DNA from: Streptomyces lincolnensis
GTDB lineage: Bacteria > Actinomycetota > Actinomycetes > Streptomycetales > Streptomycetaceae
Assembly: GCF_021173675.1 (NCBI RefSeq)
Contig: NZ_JAIHON010000015.1
Coordinates: 62,001 to 126,000 of the forward strand
Direction of reading: 5' to 3'
DNA: 64,000 nt
Made by a program: the position numbers and the translations under genes. Position 1 is the stretch's first letter; each line of letters starts with the position of its first letter. A model generated the notes under the pieces. The model worked only from the letters and a program-made list of their open reading frames with translations. It was not told where the DNA came from and did no database searches. Of this stretch, positions 34,217 to 42,461 are shown piece after piece.

Positions 34217-35272
34217 GTGACGGGAGACAACGCGAACGGGGACGACGGCAGACGAGCGGGCCGGCGGTCGACCGTACTGAAGGCCGCCGGCCTCACCCTC
34301 GCCGGGGCCCTGGTACTCGGCATCGCCGCGGCGGGCTGGGCCTACTGGCACCTCAACAGCAACATCAAGAGCGTCGACATCGACAGCGCGCTCGGCGACA
34401 ACCGTCCGCCGAAGGCGATGACGACACCGACGCCGTCCGGCACCGCGTCCGCCTCCCCGCTGCCCACCGGCTCCCTGAACATCCTGGTGCTGGGCTCGGA
34501 CTCGCGCAGCGGCAAGGAGAACCAGGAGCTCGGCGGCGGCGACAGCGAGGGTGCCCGCTCCGACACGGCGATGGTGGTCCACCTCGACGCCGGCCGGACC
34601 GCGGCGACCGTGGTCAGCATCCCGCGCGACACCCTCGTCACCCGCCCGTCCTGCCCGACGCCCTCCGGGGGCAGCACGAGGCAGACCTACGGCGCGATGT
34701 TCAACAGCGCCTACTCGGTGGGCGGGGCCGTGTGCGCGGTCAAGACCGTCGAGTCGATCACCGATGTCCGGATGGACCACTACATCGAGATCGACTTCGC
34801 GGGCTTCGCCAAGCTCGTCGACGCGCTCGGCGGGGTCACCGTCACCACGGACCAGGACATCGACGACGTCGACAGCCACCTGAAGCTGCCCGCCGGCACG
34901 CACGAACTGAACGGCACCCAGGCCCTCGCCCTGGCCCGCACCCGGCACGGCATAGGCGACGGCAGCGACCTCGGCCGCATAGGCCTCCAGCAGAAGCTGG
35001 TGAAGGCCCTGCTGGAGCGGATCTCCGCGACGAACCTGCTCTCCGACCCCACCGAGCTGTACTCCGTCGCCGACGCGATCACCACCAGCCTCACCACCGA
35101 CACCGGACTCGACTCGCTGAGCGAGCTGATGGAACTGGGCGAGTCGCTGCGCGGGCTGTCGGCGGACGAGGTGACGACGGTGACGATGCCGGTGGTACCG
35201 GCGCCGTGGAACGCCAACCGGGTGGTGGCGGACGAGCCGGAGGCGAGCGAGCTGTGGAAGTCGCTGCGCTGA
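34217..35272 (+). CDS. LytR-CpsA-Psr (LCP) family protein
   Basis: 351 residues. A short cytoplasmic N-terminus, one membrane segment (about 20-45), then an extracellular LCP domain: LNILVLGSDSRSG with the conserved Asp/Arg pair, ARSDTAMVVHLD, VSIPRDTLV, DHYIEIDFAGFAKLVDALGGV and LALARTRHGIGDGSDLGRI. LCP enzymes attach teichoic acids or other glycopolymers from lipid carriers to peptidoglycan. The GTG at 34217 is seven bases after TACGTT (34204-34209), so the message is probably leaderless. It opens a short run of envelope-related genes. Confidence 0.93.
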   Translation: MTGDNANGDDGRRAGRRSTVLKAAGLTLAGALVLGIAAAGWAYWHLNSNIKSVDIDSALGDNRPPKAMTTPTPSGTASASPLPTGSLNILVLGSDSRSGKENQELGGGDSEGARSDTAMVVHLDAGRTAATVVSIPRDTLVTRPSCPTPSGGSTRQTYGAMFNSAYSVGGAVCAVKTVESITDVRMDHYIEIDFAGFAKLVDALGGVTVTTDQDIDDVDSHLKLPAGTHELNGTQALALARTRHGIGDGSDLGRIGLQQKLVKALLERISATNLLSDPTELYSVADAITTSLTTDTGLDSLSELMELGESLRGLSADEVTTVTMPVVPAPWNANRVVADEPEASELWKSLR

Positions 35273-35354
35273 ACGCGGACCGACGGTTACAACCATCGGG
35301 CGCCCCACGCTGTCTGTTGCGGTGACCGCATTGCCGTAACCAGGGGGATTCTCG

Positions 35355-36773
35355 GTGTCCATGTCACGTTCGTACACAGTCTGGTCCGTACCGGTGATCG
35401 CCGGAGTGCTCGCGCTCGGAGGTGTCCCCGCCTTGGCGGGCGGCGCTGCGGCGGCCGCCCCGAAGTCCGTCCAGGACGACTTCAACGGCGACGGCCACCA
35501 GGACCTCGCCGTCGCCGCCCCGATCGCCACGGTCGGCGGCAAGAAGGGGGCGGGCTACGTCGCCGTCATGTACGGCGGCCCGCACGGCCTGACCAAGGAC
35601 CGCCGGACCGTCATCAGCCGCTCCACCAGCGGCATCCCGGGCGGCCCCGCCGCGGGCGAGAACTTCGGCCTCCAGCTGTCCACGGGGGACCTGGACGGCG
35701 ACGGGCGCACCGACCTGATCGTCGGACAGGCCTCCCCGACCCGGGACGCGGTCGTCGTCTGGGGCGGCAAGAGCGGTCTGTCCGGCGGGGTGTCCGTGCC
35801 CGCGGCGACCACCCAGGCCGGTGACTTCGACGGCGACGGCAGGCAGGACCTGGTCCTGTTCCGCGGCGGCCGCTCCCCGGGCGACGACCCGCTCGGCACC
35901 GAGGCCACCGTCTGGCGGGGCCCGGTGTCCCGGGCCGGGAAGCCGGCCGGCACGAAGGCCTTCGGCGCGACCGACCTCAAGTACGACGACGTGGTGTACG
36001 CCGCTGCCGGGGACGTCAACGGCGACGGCCGCGACGACCTCGCGCTGACCGACTACGTCGGCGAGGGCGCCTTCACCTCCCGCTTCTACCTGGCCACCTC
36101 CTCCGGACCCTCCGGGGACGCCTTCACCCGCTACGAGGCCCCCGAGGGCGACGGCCAGGTGGCCTTCGGCGACATCAACCGCGACGGCTACGACGACGTC
36201 GTCCGGGGCGCAACGAACTACTCCACCGTCACCGTGGCCCTCGGCTCCGCCTCCGGTCTGAGGCCGAGGTCCACCTGGAAGACGTACAGCCAGAACACCG
36301 CCGGAGTCCCCGGCGGCAAGGAGGCCGAGGACCTCTTCGGCGCCGCGGTGGCGGCCGGTGACATCAACGGCGACGGCTACGACGACGTGGCCGTGGGCGC
36401 GCCCGGTGAGGAGCTCGGCCACGACGACGGGGCGGGCATGGTCACCGTCCTGTACGGCGGCCGCGACGGACTGACCGGCAAGGGCGCCCAGGGCTTCACC
36501 CAGGACACCAAGGGCGTCCCCGGGGCCGTGGAGGCGAGCGACAACTTCGGCGGCTCGGTCGGCCTCCTCGACGTCAACCGCAACGGTTACGCGGACCTCG
36601 CGGCGGCGGCGCCCCGCGAGAACATGGAGGAAGGCGCGAGCACCGGTGAAGGCGCGGTCTGGTCGCTGCGCGGGCGTCCGACGGGCATCGTGACGGACGC
36701 GGCGTTCACCTTCGGCCCCCGGACGGTCGGGGCGCCGGTCGCGCATGCGTGGTTCGGCGGGGCGCTGTCGTAG
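35355..36773 (+). CDS. secreted FG-GAP/VCBS repeat protein (integrin-alpha-like propeller)
   Basis: 472 residues. Signal sequence with cleavage near GGAAAAA (about residue 35), then about six or seven FG-GAP repeats, each with an FNGDGHQDLAV-like calcium-binding loop: DLDGDGRTDLIVG, DFDGDGRQDLVLF, DVNGDGRDDLAL, DINRDGYDDVV, DINGDGYDDVAVG and DVNRNGYADLA. These form a seven-bladed propeller that binds calcium and usually ligands or polymers. Function unknown in Streptomyces, where the family is large. The GTG at 35355 has GGGGG seven bases upstream; an ATG at 35361 is the alternative. Confidence 0.93.
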   Translation: MSMSRSYTVWSVPVIAGVLALGGVPALAGGAAAAAPKSVQDDFNGDGHQDLAVAAPIATVGGKKGAGYVAVMYGGPHGLTKDRRTVISRSTSGIPGGPAAGENFGLQLSTGDLDGDGRTDLIVGQASPTRDAVVVWGGKSGLSGGVSVPAATTQAGDFDGDGRQDLVLFRGGRSPGDDPLGTEATVWRGPVSRAGKPAGTKAFGATDLKYDDVVYAAAGDVNGDGRDDLALTDYVGEGAFTSRFYLATSSGPSGDAFTRYEAPEGDGQVAFGDINRDGYDDVVRGATNYSTVTVALGSASGLRPRSTWKTYSQNTAGVPGGKEAEDLFGAAVAAGDINGDGYDDVAVGAPGEELGHDDGAGMVTVLYGGRDGLTGKGAQGFTQDTKGVPGAVEASDNFGGSVGLLDVNRNGYADLAAAAPRENMEEGASTGEGAVWSLRGRPTGIVTDAAFTFGPRTVGAPVAHAWFGGALS

Positions 36774-36841
36774 CAGGCCGGTAGCACAGGCCGGAGCCAC
36801 AGGCCGGGCCCGGAAAAATCTCCGAAGAAATCCGCGGGGCC

Positions 36842-36865
36842 TGTCGATCCCGGCCTCGCCCGATC
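36842..36865 (+). promoter_or_regulatory. ECF42-like promoter of the DGPF gene
   Basis: TGTCGA (36842-36847) followed after 13 bases by CGATC (36861-36865), with a second CGA two bases later. TGTCGA at -35 and CGA/TC at -10 is the motif described for ECF42 sigma factors, and this site precedes the sigma factor's own partner gene. The short spacer is a caveat. Confidence 0.5.
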
Positions 36866-36920
36866 GACGCACTGGTGGGAGGCCGGAAAGGACCGGCCCC
36901 GCAGCGACCGAGGAGTCACC

Positions 36921-37277
36921 ATGCCGCGTTACCTGTCGATGGTCCGGATCGACGAGCAGACCGCCCCCGCCGAGGGCCCCAGCGACGCCCTGATGCAGCG
37001 GATGGGCGAGCTGATCGAGGAGATGACGAAGGCCGGGGTACTGCTCGACACGGCCGGGCTGACGCCGACCGCGCAGGGGGCCCGGGTGCGCTGGGAGAAC
37101 GGTGAGCTGTCGGTCACCGACGGGCCCTTCACCGAGGCCAAGGAGGTCGTCGGCGGCTACGCGATCGTGCAGGCCAAGGACATGGCCGAGGCGGTCGAGT
37201 GGACCAAGCGCTTCCTGAAGGTGCACGAGGAGCACTGGACGGTCACCTGCGAGGTCCGGGAGATCGTGGAGGGCTGA
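36921..37277 (+). CDS. DGPF/YCII-domain protein, ECF42 partner
   Basis: 118 residues. It has the family-defining motif VTDGPFTEAKEVVGGYAIV in a small ferredoxin-like fold; the starting MPRYLSMVRIDE is typical. DGPF proteins are encoded with ECF42 sigma factors in actinobacteria; their biochemical role is not established. GAGGAG lies five bases before the ATG. It is 82 bp upstream of the sigma factor gene on the same strand, probably one transcript. Confidence 0.93.
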   Translation: MPRYLSMVRIDEQTAPAEGPSDALMQRMGELIEEMTKAGVLLDTAGLTPTAQGARVRWENGELSVTDGPFTEAKEVVGGYAIVQAKDMAEAVEWTKRFLKVHEEHWTVTCEVREIVEG

Positions 37278-37359
37278 GGGCCCGTGTCCCGTCCTCCGGG
37301 CCCGCGGACCGGTTCGCCTTCCTTGGCCGGACGGCCGTAACGGTGTCGAATGGAGGGCT

Positions 37360-38625
37360 GTGACCACCTCACAGCCCTCCCGCACCGATGCCCGCACCTC
37401 CGTCGAGACCGTCTTCCGCATGGAGTCGCCCCGCATCATCGCCGGCGTCACCCGTGTCGTCCGGGACGTCGGCATCGCCGAGGAACTCGCGCAGGACGCG
37501 CTGGTCGCCGCCCTGGAGCAGTGGCCGCGCGACGGCGTCCCCGACAACCCGGGCGCCTGGCTGATGGCCACCGCCCGGCACCGGGCCGTGGACCTGGTCC
37601 GCCGCCGCGAGAACTACGCCCGCAAGCTCGCCGAGATCGGCCGGGACCTGTCGACGGTGGCCCCGGCGGAGGAGCCCGCCGATCCCGAGGACATCGACGA
37701 CGACCTGCTCAGGCTGGTCTTCACCACCTGCCACCCGGTGCTGTCCGCCGAGGCCCGCACCGCCCTCACCCTGCGTCTGCTCGGCGGCCTGACCACCCCG
37801 GAGATCGCCCGCGCCTTCCTCGTCCCGGAGGCGACGGTCGCCCAGCGCATCGTGCGCGCCAAGCGGACCCTCGCCACGAGGAACATCGCCTTCGAGGTGC
37901 CCTACGGCCCCGACCGCGAGGCCCGGCTCGGATCCGTCCTGGACGTCATCTACCTGATCTTCAACGAGGGGTACGCGGCCACCGCCGGCGACGACTGGCT
38001 GCGCCCCTCCCTCTGCGAGGACGGCCTGCGCCTGGCCCGTGTGCTCTCCGCCCTGATGCCCAAGGAACCCGAAGTGCACGGCCTCACGGCCCTGTTGGAG
38101 TTCCAGACCGCCCGCACGGCCGCCCGCACCGGCCCGCGCGGCGAACCGGTCCTCCTCAAGGACCAGAACCGCAGCCGCTGGAACCGCATGCTCATCGCCC
38201 GCGGGATCAAGGCCCTGTCCCGCGCCGACGCCACGGCCACCGGCGCCCCCGGCCCCTACGCCCTCCAGGCCGCCATCGCCGCCTGCCACGCGCACGCGTA
38301 CTCCTACGAGGAGACCGACTGGCGGGCCATCGCCACCCTCTACGGTCTGCTCGCCGCCCGCGCCCCCTCCCCGGTCGTCGAACTCAACCGCGCGGTCGCC
38401 GTCTCGATGGCCTCCGGACCCGAACCGGCACTGGAGATCGTCGACGCCCTGACCGCCGAACCCGCCCTGCGCGACTACCACTTGCTGCCGAGCGTCCGCG
38501 GGGACCTGCTGCTGCGGCTCGGCCGTACGGCGGAGGCCCGCGCGGAGTTCGAGCGGGCCGCCTCGCTGACACGGAACGAACGGGAGCGGGAGCTGTTGCT
38601 GAGGCGGGCGGCGGAGGCGTCCTGA
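37360..38625 (+). CDS. ECF sigma factor with long C-terminal extension (ECF42 group)
   Basis: 421 residues. Sigma region 2 (about 15-85: RIIAGVTRVVRDVGIAEELA, then NPGAWLMATARHRAVDLVRR) and region 4 (about 115-165: LRLLGGLTTPEIARAFLV and VAQRIVRAKRTLA). About 230 extra residues follow, helical and TPR-like (IFNEGYAATAGDDWLRPSL, AAIAACHAHAYSYEETDWR, VELNRAVAVSMASGPEPAL), which is the hallmark of ECF42. No anti-sigma gene is adjacent, as usual for this group, and the C-terminal extension is thought to be needed for activity. GTG at 37360 with GGAGG four bases upstream. Confidence 0.95.
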   Translation: MTTSQPSRTDARTSVETVFRMESPRIIAGVTRVVRDVGIAEELAQDALVAALEQWPRDGVPDNPGAWLMATARHRAVDLVRRRENYARKLAEIGRDLSTVAPAEEPADPEDIDDDLLRLVFTTCHPVLSAEARTALTLRLLGGLTTPEIARAFLVPEATVAQRIVRAKRTLATRNIAFEVPYGPDREARLGSVLDVIYLIFNEGYAATAGDDWLRPSLCEDGLRLARVLSALMPKEPEVHGLTALLEFQTARTAARTGPRGEPVLLKDQNRSRWNRMLIARGIKALSRADATATGAPGPYALQAAIAACHAHAYSYEETDWRAIATLYGLLAARAPSPVVELNRAVAVSMASGPEPALEIVDALTAEPALRDYHLLPSVRGDLLLRLGRTAEARAEFERAASLTRNERERELLLRRAAEAS

Positions 38626-38633
38626 CGGCTCAG

Positions 38634-39809
38634 TCACACAGGGTGCCCCAACAACATCGTCGGTGCCCCCGCCACCCGCGTCAGGAACACCGTCACCGCG
38701 TTCGACCCCTGCGGCCTGGGCAGCGCCTTGCGCCGCAGTTCCTCCGGCTCCACCGCCGACCCGCGCTTCTTCACGGTCAGGATCCCGACTTCCCGCTCCC
38801 GCAGCAGGGCCTTCAACTTCTTGACGTTGAAGGGGAGTCGGTCGGTGATCTCGTACGCGGAGGCGTACGGCGTCGGCCGCAGCGCGTCGGAGGTGACGTA
38901 GGCGATCGTCGGGTCGACCAGCCCGCCGTCCAGCTCCTCGGCGACCTCGGCGACCAGATGGGCCCGGATGACGGCGCCGTCGGGCTCGTACAGGTACCGC
39001 CCGACGGACCGGACCTCGGGGTCGGGCAGCCCCCGGCCGAGCAGCGAGCGCGGCCCCGGCAGCAGGGTCGCCCTGACGGTCCCCGGCGCGGTCGCCCCGG
39101 TGCCGAACCACAGCACCGCCTCCTTCACGTCCCCGCCGTCCGAGATCCACTCGGCCTCGGCTTCGGAGGGCACGGCCTCGTGGGGGATCCCGGGGGCGAC
39201 CTTCAGGGCCGCGTGCGGGGCCCTGCGGGCGGCCTCCACGGCCCAGGACAACGGCGGTGAGTACGCCTCGGGATCGAAGATCCGGCCCCGCCCGCCCCGC
39301 CTGGCCGGATCGACGAACACGGCGTCGTACGCGCTCGTGTCCACGTCCGTGACGTCCGCCTCCCGCACCTCGACCAGGCCGGCGAGCCCGAGCGCGTCGG
39401 CGTTCGCCCGCGCCGCGGCGGCGGTGAGCGGGTCCCGGTCCACCGCCAGCACCCGGATCCCGGCCCGCGCCAGCGCGATCGCGTCACCGCCGATCCCGCA
39501 GCACAGGTCGGCGACGGAGGTGACCCCCAGCTCGCGCAGGCGCCGCGCCCGGTACGCCGCCACGCTCGCCCGGGTCGACTGCTCGACCCCGTTCGGCGTG
39601 AAGAACATCCGCCCGGCGTCCTCGGCCCCGAACTTCGCCGCCGCCCGCTGCCGCAGCCGCGCCTGGCCGAGCGCCGCCGACACCAGCTCGGCGGGGTGCT
39701 CGCGCCGCAGCCGGGTGGCGACGGCGAGCTCGTCGGCGGGGGCGGTGCCGCGCACTTCGTCGAGGAGGGCACGGCCCTCGGGGGTGAGGAGGGGAGCGAG
39801 GTCGTTCAC
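38634..39809 (-). CDS. class I SAM-dependent methyltransferase with THUMP-like domain
   Basis: 391 residues. The Rossmann methyltransferase core is in the first two thirds: VADLCCGIGGDAIALARAG (motif I), VLAVDRDPLTAAAARANADA, and the catalytic-region AVFVDPARRGGRGR. The C-terminal third has the THUMP-like motifs VGRYLYEPDGAVIRAHL and REREVGILTVKKRG. Homologues are conserved in actinobacteria, and an RNA or protein substrate has not been shown to my knowledge. GTG at 39809. It converges on the sigma factor gene with eight bases between the stops. Confidence 0.88.
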   Translation of the reverse strand: MNDLAPLLTPEGRALLDEVRGTAPADELAVATRLRREHPAELVSAALGQARLRQRAAAKFGAEDAGRMFFTPNGVEQSTRASVAAYRARRLRELGVTSVADLCCGIGGDAIALARAGIRVLAVDRDPLTAAAARANADALGLAGLVEVREADVTDVDTSAYDAVFVDPARRGGRGRIFDPEAYSPPLSWAVEAARRAPHAALKVAPGIPHEAVPSEAEAEWISDGGDVKEAVLWFGTGATAPGTVRATLLPGPRSLLGRGLPDPEVRSVGRYLYEPDGAVIRAHLVAEVAEELDGGLVDPTIAYVTSDALRPTPYASAYEITDRLPFNVKKLKALLREREVGILTVKKRGSAVEPEELRRKALPRPQGSNAVTVFLTRVAGAPTMLLGHPV

Positions 39810-39899
39810 CGGGTCATTGTGGGCCAGTCGGTGGATGGTCCGCCTCCGGCGGCGGTGTCATCCGGGGTTCGAGGGGGCCGGCTGCGAGGATCCGGCTCC

Positions 39900-40868
39900 A
39901 TGCGAGTAGTAGTACAAAATGACAAACCCCGGGCGAATGGCACGATCCGCGCCCGAGCGAGCCGCGCCCGCACGAGCCGTGTTCGAACGAACCACGTCCG
40001 TGGCGCGCTCGCCGTCCTCACCCTCGCCGCCCTCGCCTCCGGCTGCGCCCAGGACGGTTCCACCGGCGTACGCCCGGCCGCCGGCCAGGAGCGGCTGAAG
40101 GCGCCCCCGGCCCGCGCCCTCGACCACTACGCCGCCAAGCTCCGCGCCACCCACCGGGCCAAGGTGGCGGCGGCCAGGAGGTGGGGCCTGAAGACGGTGC
40201 CCCTGACCCCGCCGGCGCCTCCGGCCGCCAAGCCGCGGATCACCACCCGCAAGGGCTTCGAGGTGGACGGCCACGCCGGCCTCCCCCCGGTCTTCACCAC
40301 CGTCCCCACCCGGCAGAAGGTCGTCTTCCTCACCATCGACGACGGCGCCGAGAAGGACCCCGCGTTCCTGCGGATGATGAGCGAGCTGAAGGTCCCGTAC
40401 ACCGCCTTCCTCAGCGACTACCTGGTCAAGGAGGACTACGGCTACTTCAAGAAGATGCGGGACACCGGGGTCGTACTGAACAACCACACCCTCCGCCACC
40501 CCTACCTGCCGGGACTGTCCTACAGCCGCCAGAAGCGCGAGATCTGCGGCATGCAGGACGTCATCGAGAAGCGCTACGGCAAGCGCCCCGCGCTCTTCCG
40601 CCCGCCCTTCGGCAACTACAACGAGGACACCCTGCGCGCCGCCAGGGCCTGCGGCATCCGGTACGCGCCCCTGTGGAACGAGGAGGTCTTCGTCGACCGC
40701 TGGGAGTACCGCGAGTGGGACCGCAGGATCCGTCCCGGCGACATCGTCCTCAGTCACTTCCGGGGCCGGGACGACTGGAAGGGCACGATGCCGGACATGA
40801 TCCGCCGGTTCCTGGACAAGGTCACGGCCGAGGGGTACGCCGTGGCCCGCCTGGAGGACTACCTGTGA
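39900..40868 (+). CDS. polysaccharide deacetylase lipoprotein 1
   Basis: 322 residues. The basic N-terminus is unusually long (about 35 residues with alternating R/A/T), then a hydrophobic stretch ending LASGC, the lipobox (Cys near residue 46). The NodB/CE4 domain has VVFLTIDDGAEKDP (motif 1 Asp-Asp), NNHTLRHPYL (motif 2, metal His pair), FRPPFGNYNEDTLRAARACGI (motif 3, quoted in part) and a late R-P-G-D-I-V-L-S-H-F with the catalytic His. Expected action is N- or O-deacetylation of a cell-wall sugar outside the membrane. Its stop overlaps the start of a paralogue. GAGGA precedes the ATG. Confidence 0.9.
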   Translation: MRVVVQNDKPRANGTIRARASRARTSRVRTNHVRGALAVLTLAALASGCAQDGSTGVRPAAGQERLKAPPARALDHYAAKLRATHRAKVAAARRWGLKTVPLTPPAPPAAKPRITTRKGFEVDGHAGLPPVFTTVPTRQKVVFLTIDDGAEKDPAFLRMMSELKVPYTAFLSDYLVKEDYGYFKKMRDTGVVLNNHTLRHPYLPGLSYSRQKREICGMQDVIEKRYGKRPALFRPPFGNYNEDTLRAARACGIRYAPLWNEEVFVDRWEYREWDRRIRPGDIVLSHFRGRDDWKGTMPDMIRRFLDKVTAEGYAVARLEDYL

Positions 40869-41722
40869 GGCGCCGGCGGGCGACGCCGGGTGCCGCCCTG
40901 GCGACGGCGGCTGCCCTGGCGGCCGCCCTGCTGCTGGGCGCCTGCACCAGGCCCGTCCACCCGGTCGATCCCGCCCACCCCGCCCACCCCGTCGATCCCG
41001 TCGAGCGCCCGGGCGGACAGGCCCCCCAGCGCGGGGGCTCGCACGGCGCCCCGCCCGCCGAGCAGCCGCCGCACCGCCGCTGGGGCCTCAAGACCCCCCT
41101 GCGCCCCGCCCCGAAACCGGTGTCCCGCCCCACCCTGGGCGCCCTGCCCGTGGTCGCCCGCGTGCCCACCTCCGACCCGGTCGTCTTCCTGACCTACGAC
41201 GACGGCGCCGAGCGTGATCCCCGGTTCGTCGCGATGGTCCGCGAACTGCGCCTGCCGGTCACCATGTTCCTCACGGACAGCGTCGTCGGCCCGGGCTACG
41301 CCCACTTCGCCCGCCTGCGCTCGGTCGGCGCGAGCATCCAGAACCACACCCTCGACCACCCCGCCCTGCGCGGTCTGCCGTACGCCGGCCAGCGCGCCGA
41401 GATCTGCGGCCAGCAGGACAAACTCCGCGCCCGCTTCGGCATCCGCCCCCACCTCCTCCGCCCGCCTTACGGCACCTACGACCCGACGACCCTGCGCGCC
41501 GCCTCCGACTGCGGCCTCGCCGCCCTCGTCCTGTGGCGCGCGTCCCTGGAGACCGGCCGCGTGACCTTCACCGAGGGTGAGAAACACCTGCGCCCCGGAG
41601 ACATCGTCTCGATCACCTCGGGGGAGGCGGCGGCCCGGACCCTGGTGGACCGCACGACCCACCTGCTGCGAGAGATCCAGGGGGCGGGCCTGACGGTGGG
41701 GCGCCTGGAGGACTACATCTAG
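40865..41722 (+). CDS. polysaccharide deacetylase lipoprotein 2
   Basis: 285 residues. GTG at 40865 overlaps the previous stop (GTGA). Lipobox LLGAC (Cys near residue 25) is followed by a low-complexity HPVDPAHPAHPVDP spacer. The CE4 domain aligns with the upstream protein: VVFLTYDDGAERDP, QNHTLDHPAL, LRPPYGTYDPTTL. The last motif is changed: LRPGDIVSITSG lacks the His of the partner's SHF, so the second enzyme may be weak or inactive. Both end in RLEDY-L/I. The pair looks like a tandem duplication that diverged. Confidence 0.9.
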   Translation: MRRRRATPGAALATAAALAAALLLGACTRPVHPVDPAHPAHPVDPVERPGGQAPQRGGSHGAPPAEQPPHRRWGLKTPLRPAPKPVSRPTLGALPVVARVPTSDPVVFLTYDDGAERDPRFVAMVRELRLPVTMFLTDSVVGPGYAHFARLRSVGASIQNHTLDHPALRGLPYAGQRAEICGQQDKLRARFGIRPHLLRPPYGTYDPTTLRAASDCGLAALVLWRASLETGRVTFTEGEKHLRPGDIVSITSGEAAARTLVDRTTHLLREIQGAGLTVGRLEDYI

Positions 41723-41740
41723 TCCCCGCCGAGGCCATCT

Positions 41741-41812
41741 CAGCCCGTCCGGCGTTTGAGGACGAGGCCCCTTCAGGGCCGACAGCGGGGGCCCGGGGGC
41801 GGCAGCCCCCGG
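41741..41812. repeat. widespread Streptomyces intergenic repeat ending in a hairpin
   Basis: Starts CAGCCCGTCCGGCGTTTGAG, a sequence I recognise from many Streptomyces intergenic regions, and ends in CCGGGGGC-ggca-GCCCCCGG (41793-41812), which can serve as the terminator of the deacetylase operon. Confidence 0.75.
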
Positions 41813-41864
41813 ACGGCACCCGTCCCCACGGTCACGGAAAACACCCGCGCCGCGCCGCAGGCAA

Positions 41865-41891
41865 TTGGCACTCCGCTTGACCGAGTGCTAA
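41865..41891. promoter_or_regulatory. CIRCE operator 1
   Basis: TTGGCACTC-N9-GAGTGCTAA, a near-perfect HrcA binding site (consensus TTAGCACTC-N9-GAGTGCTAA). It overlaps the -35 box of the groES promoter. Confidence 0.95.
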
Positions 41892-41906
41892 TCACGGTCA
41901 TAGTCT
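41877..41906 (+). promoter_or_regulatory. groES-groEL1 promoter
   Basis: TTGACC (41877-41882) and TAGTCT (41901-41906), spacer 18 bp. The -35 box is inside CIRCE 1 and CIRCE 2 lies just downstream of the start point. Confidence 0.8.
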
Positions 41907-41911
41907 CGGCT

Positions 41912-41938
41912 CTGGCACTCGGCAGAGTCGAGTGCCAA
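41912..41938. promoter_or_regulatory. CIRCE operator 2
   Basis: CTGGCACTC-N9-GAGTGCCAA, second HrcA site, downstream of the predicted transcription start. Confidence 0.93.
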
Positions 41939-42037
41939 CTACGCGACGGGCAGGTCCGGCACCCGCGACGACGGATCCACCTGGTCGCCACCTCAGACAG
42001 TTAACCCCGTGAGATCTCCGAAGGGGGAGGTCGGATC

Positions 42038-42346
42038 GTGACGACCACCAGCTCCAAGGTTGCCATCAAGCCGCTCGAGGACCGCATTGTGGTCCAGCCG
42101 CTCGACGCCGAGCAGACCACCGCCTCTGGCCTGGTCATTCCGGACACCGCCAAGGAGAAGCCCCAGGAGGGCGTCGTCCTTGCCGTGGGTCCGGGCCGCT
42201 TCGAGAACGGCGAGCGTCTTCCGCTTGACGTGAAGACCGGCGACATCGTGCTGTACAGCAAGTACGGCGGCACCGAGGTGAAGTACAACGGCGAGGAGTA
42301 CCTCGTCCTCTCGGCTCGCGACGTGCTCGCGATCATCGAGAAGTAA
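42038..42346 (+). CDS. groES: co-chaperonin GroES
   Basis: 102 residues. The GroES lid protein caps the GroEL cavity. KPLEDRIVVQPLDAEQTTASG at the N-terminus (contains the start of the mobile loop), GLVIPDTAKEKPQEG for the mobile loop, and YNGEEYLVLSARDVLAIIEK at the C-terminus are typical. GTG at 42038 follows GGGGGAGG. It is controlled by two CIRCE operators and is co-transcribed with groEL1, 115 bp away; the gap contains a hairpin. Confidence 0.97.
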   Translation: MTTTSSKVAIKPLEDRIVVQPLDAEQTTASGLVIPDTAKEKPQEGVVLAVGPGRFENGERLPLDVKTGDIVLYSKYGGTEVKYNGEEYLVLSARDVLAIIEK

Positions 42347-42370
42347 TTCACCCAAGCATCTGCTTGTGAG

Positions 42371-42420
42371 CTGCGCCCCGGGCCCCCGCGACCTTATGAA
42401 GCCGGGCGTCAGGGGCGCAG
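42371..42420 (+). other. hairpin in the groES-groEL1 gap
   Basis: CTGCGCCCC (42371-42379) pairs with GGGGCGCAG (42412-42420), with a GC-rich loop and no T-tract. It may be a processing or attenuation site that separates groES from groEL1 levels. Confidence 0.6.
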
Positions 42421-42461
42421 TTCGTTTCACCCACGTTTTCCGAGAGGGCTGAACCGCTCCC

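Larger units (their letters stand above)
41723..42037. other. gap before groES: repeat element, terminator, CIRCE region
   Basis: 315 bp without a gene. 41741-41812 is a repeat copy with a hairpin; 41813-41864 shows nothing; 41865-41938 holds two CIRCE operators and the promoter; the rest is the groES leader with a GGGGGAGG ribosome site. Confidence 0.7.
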
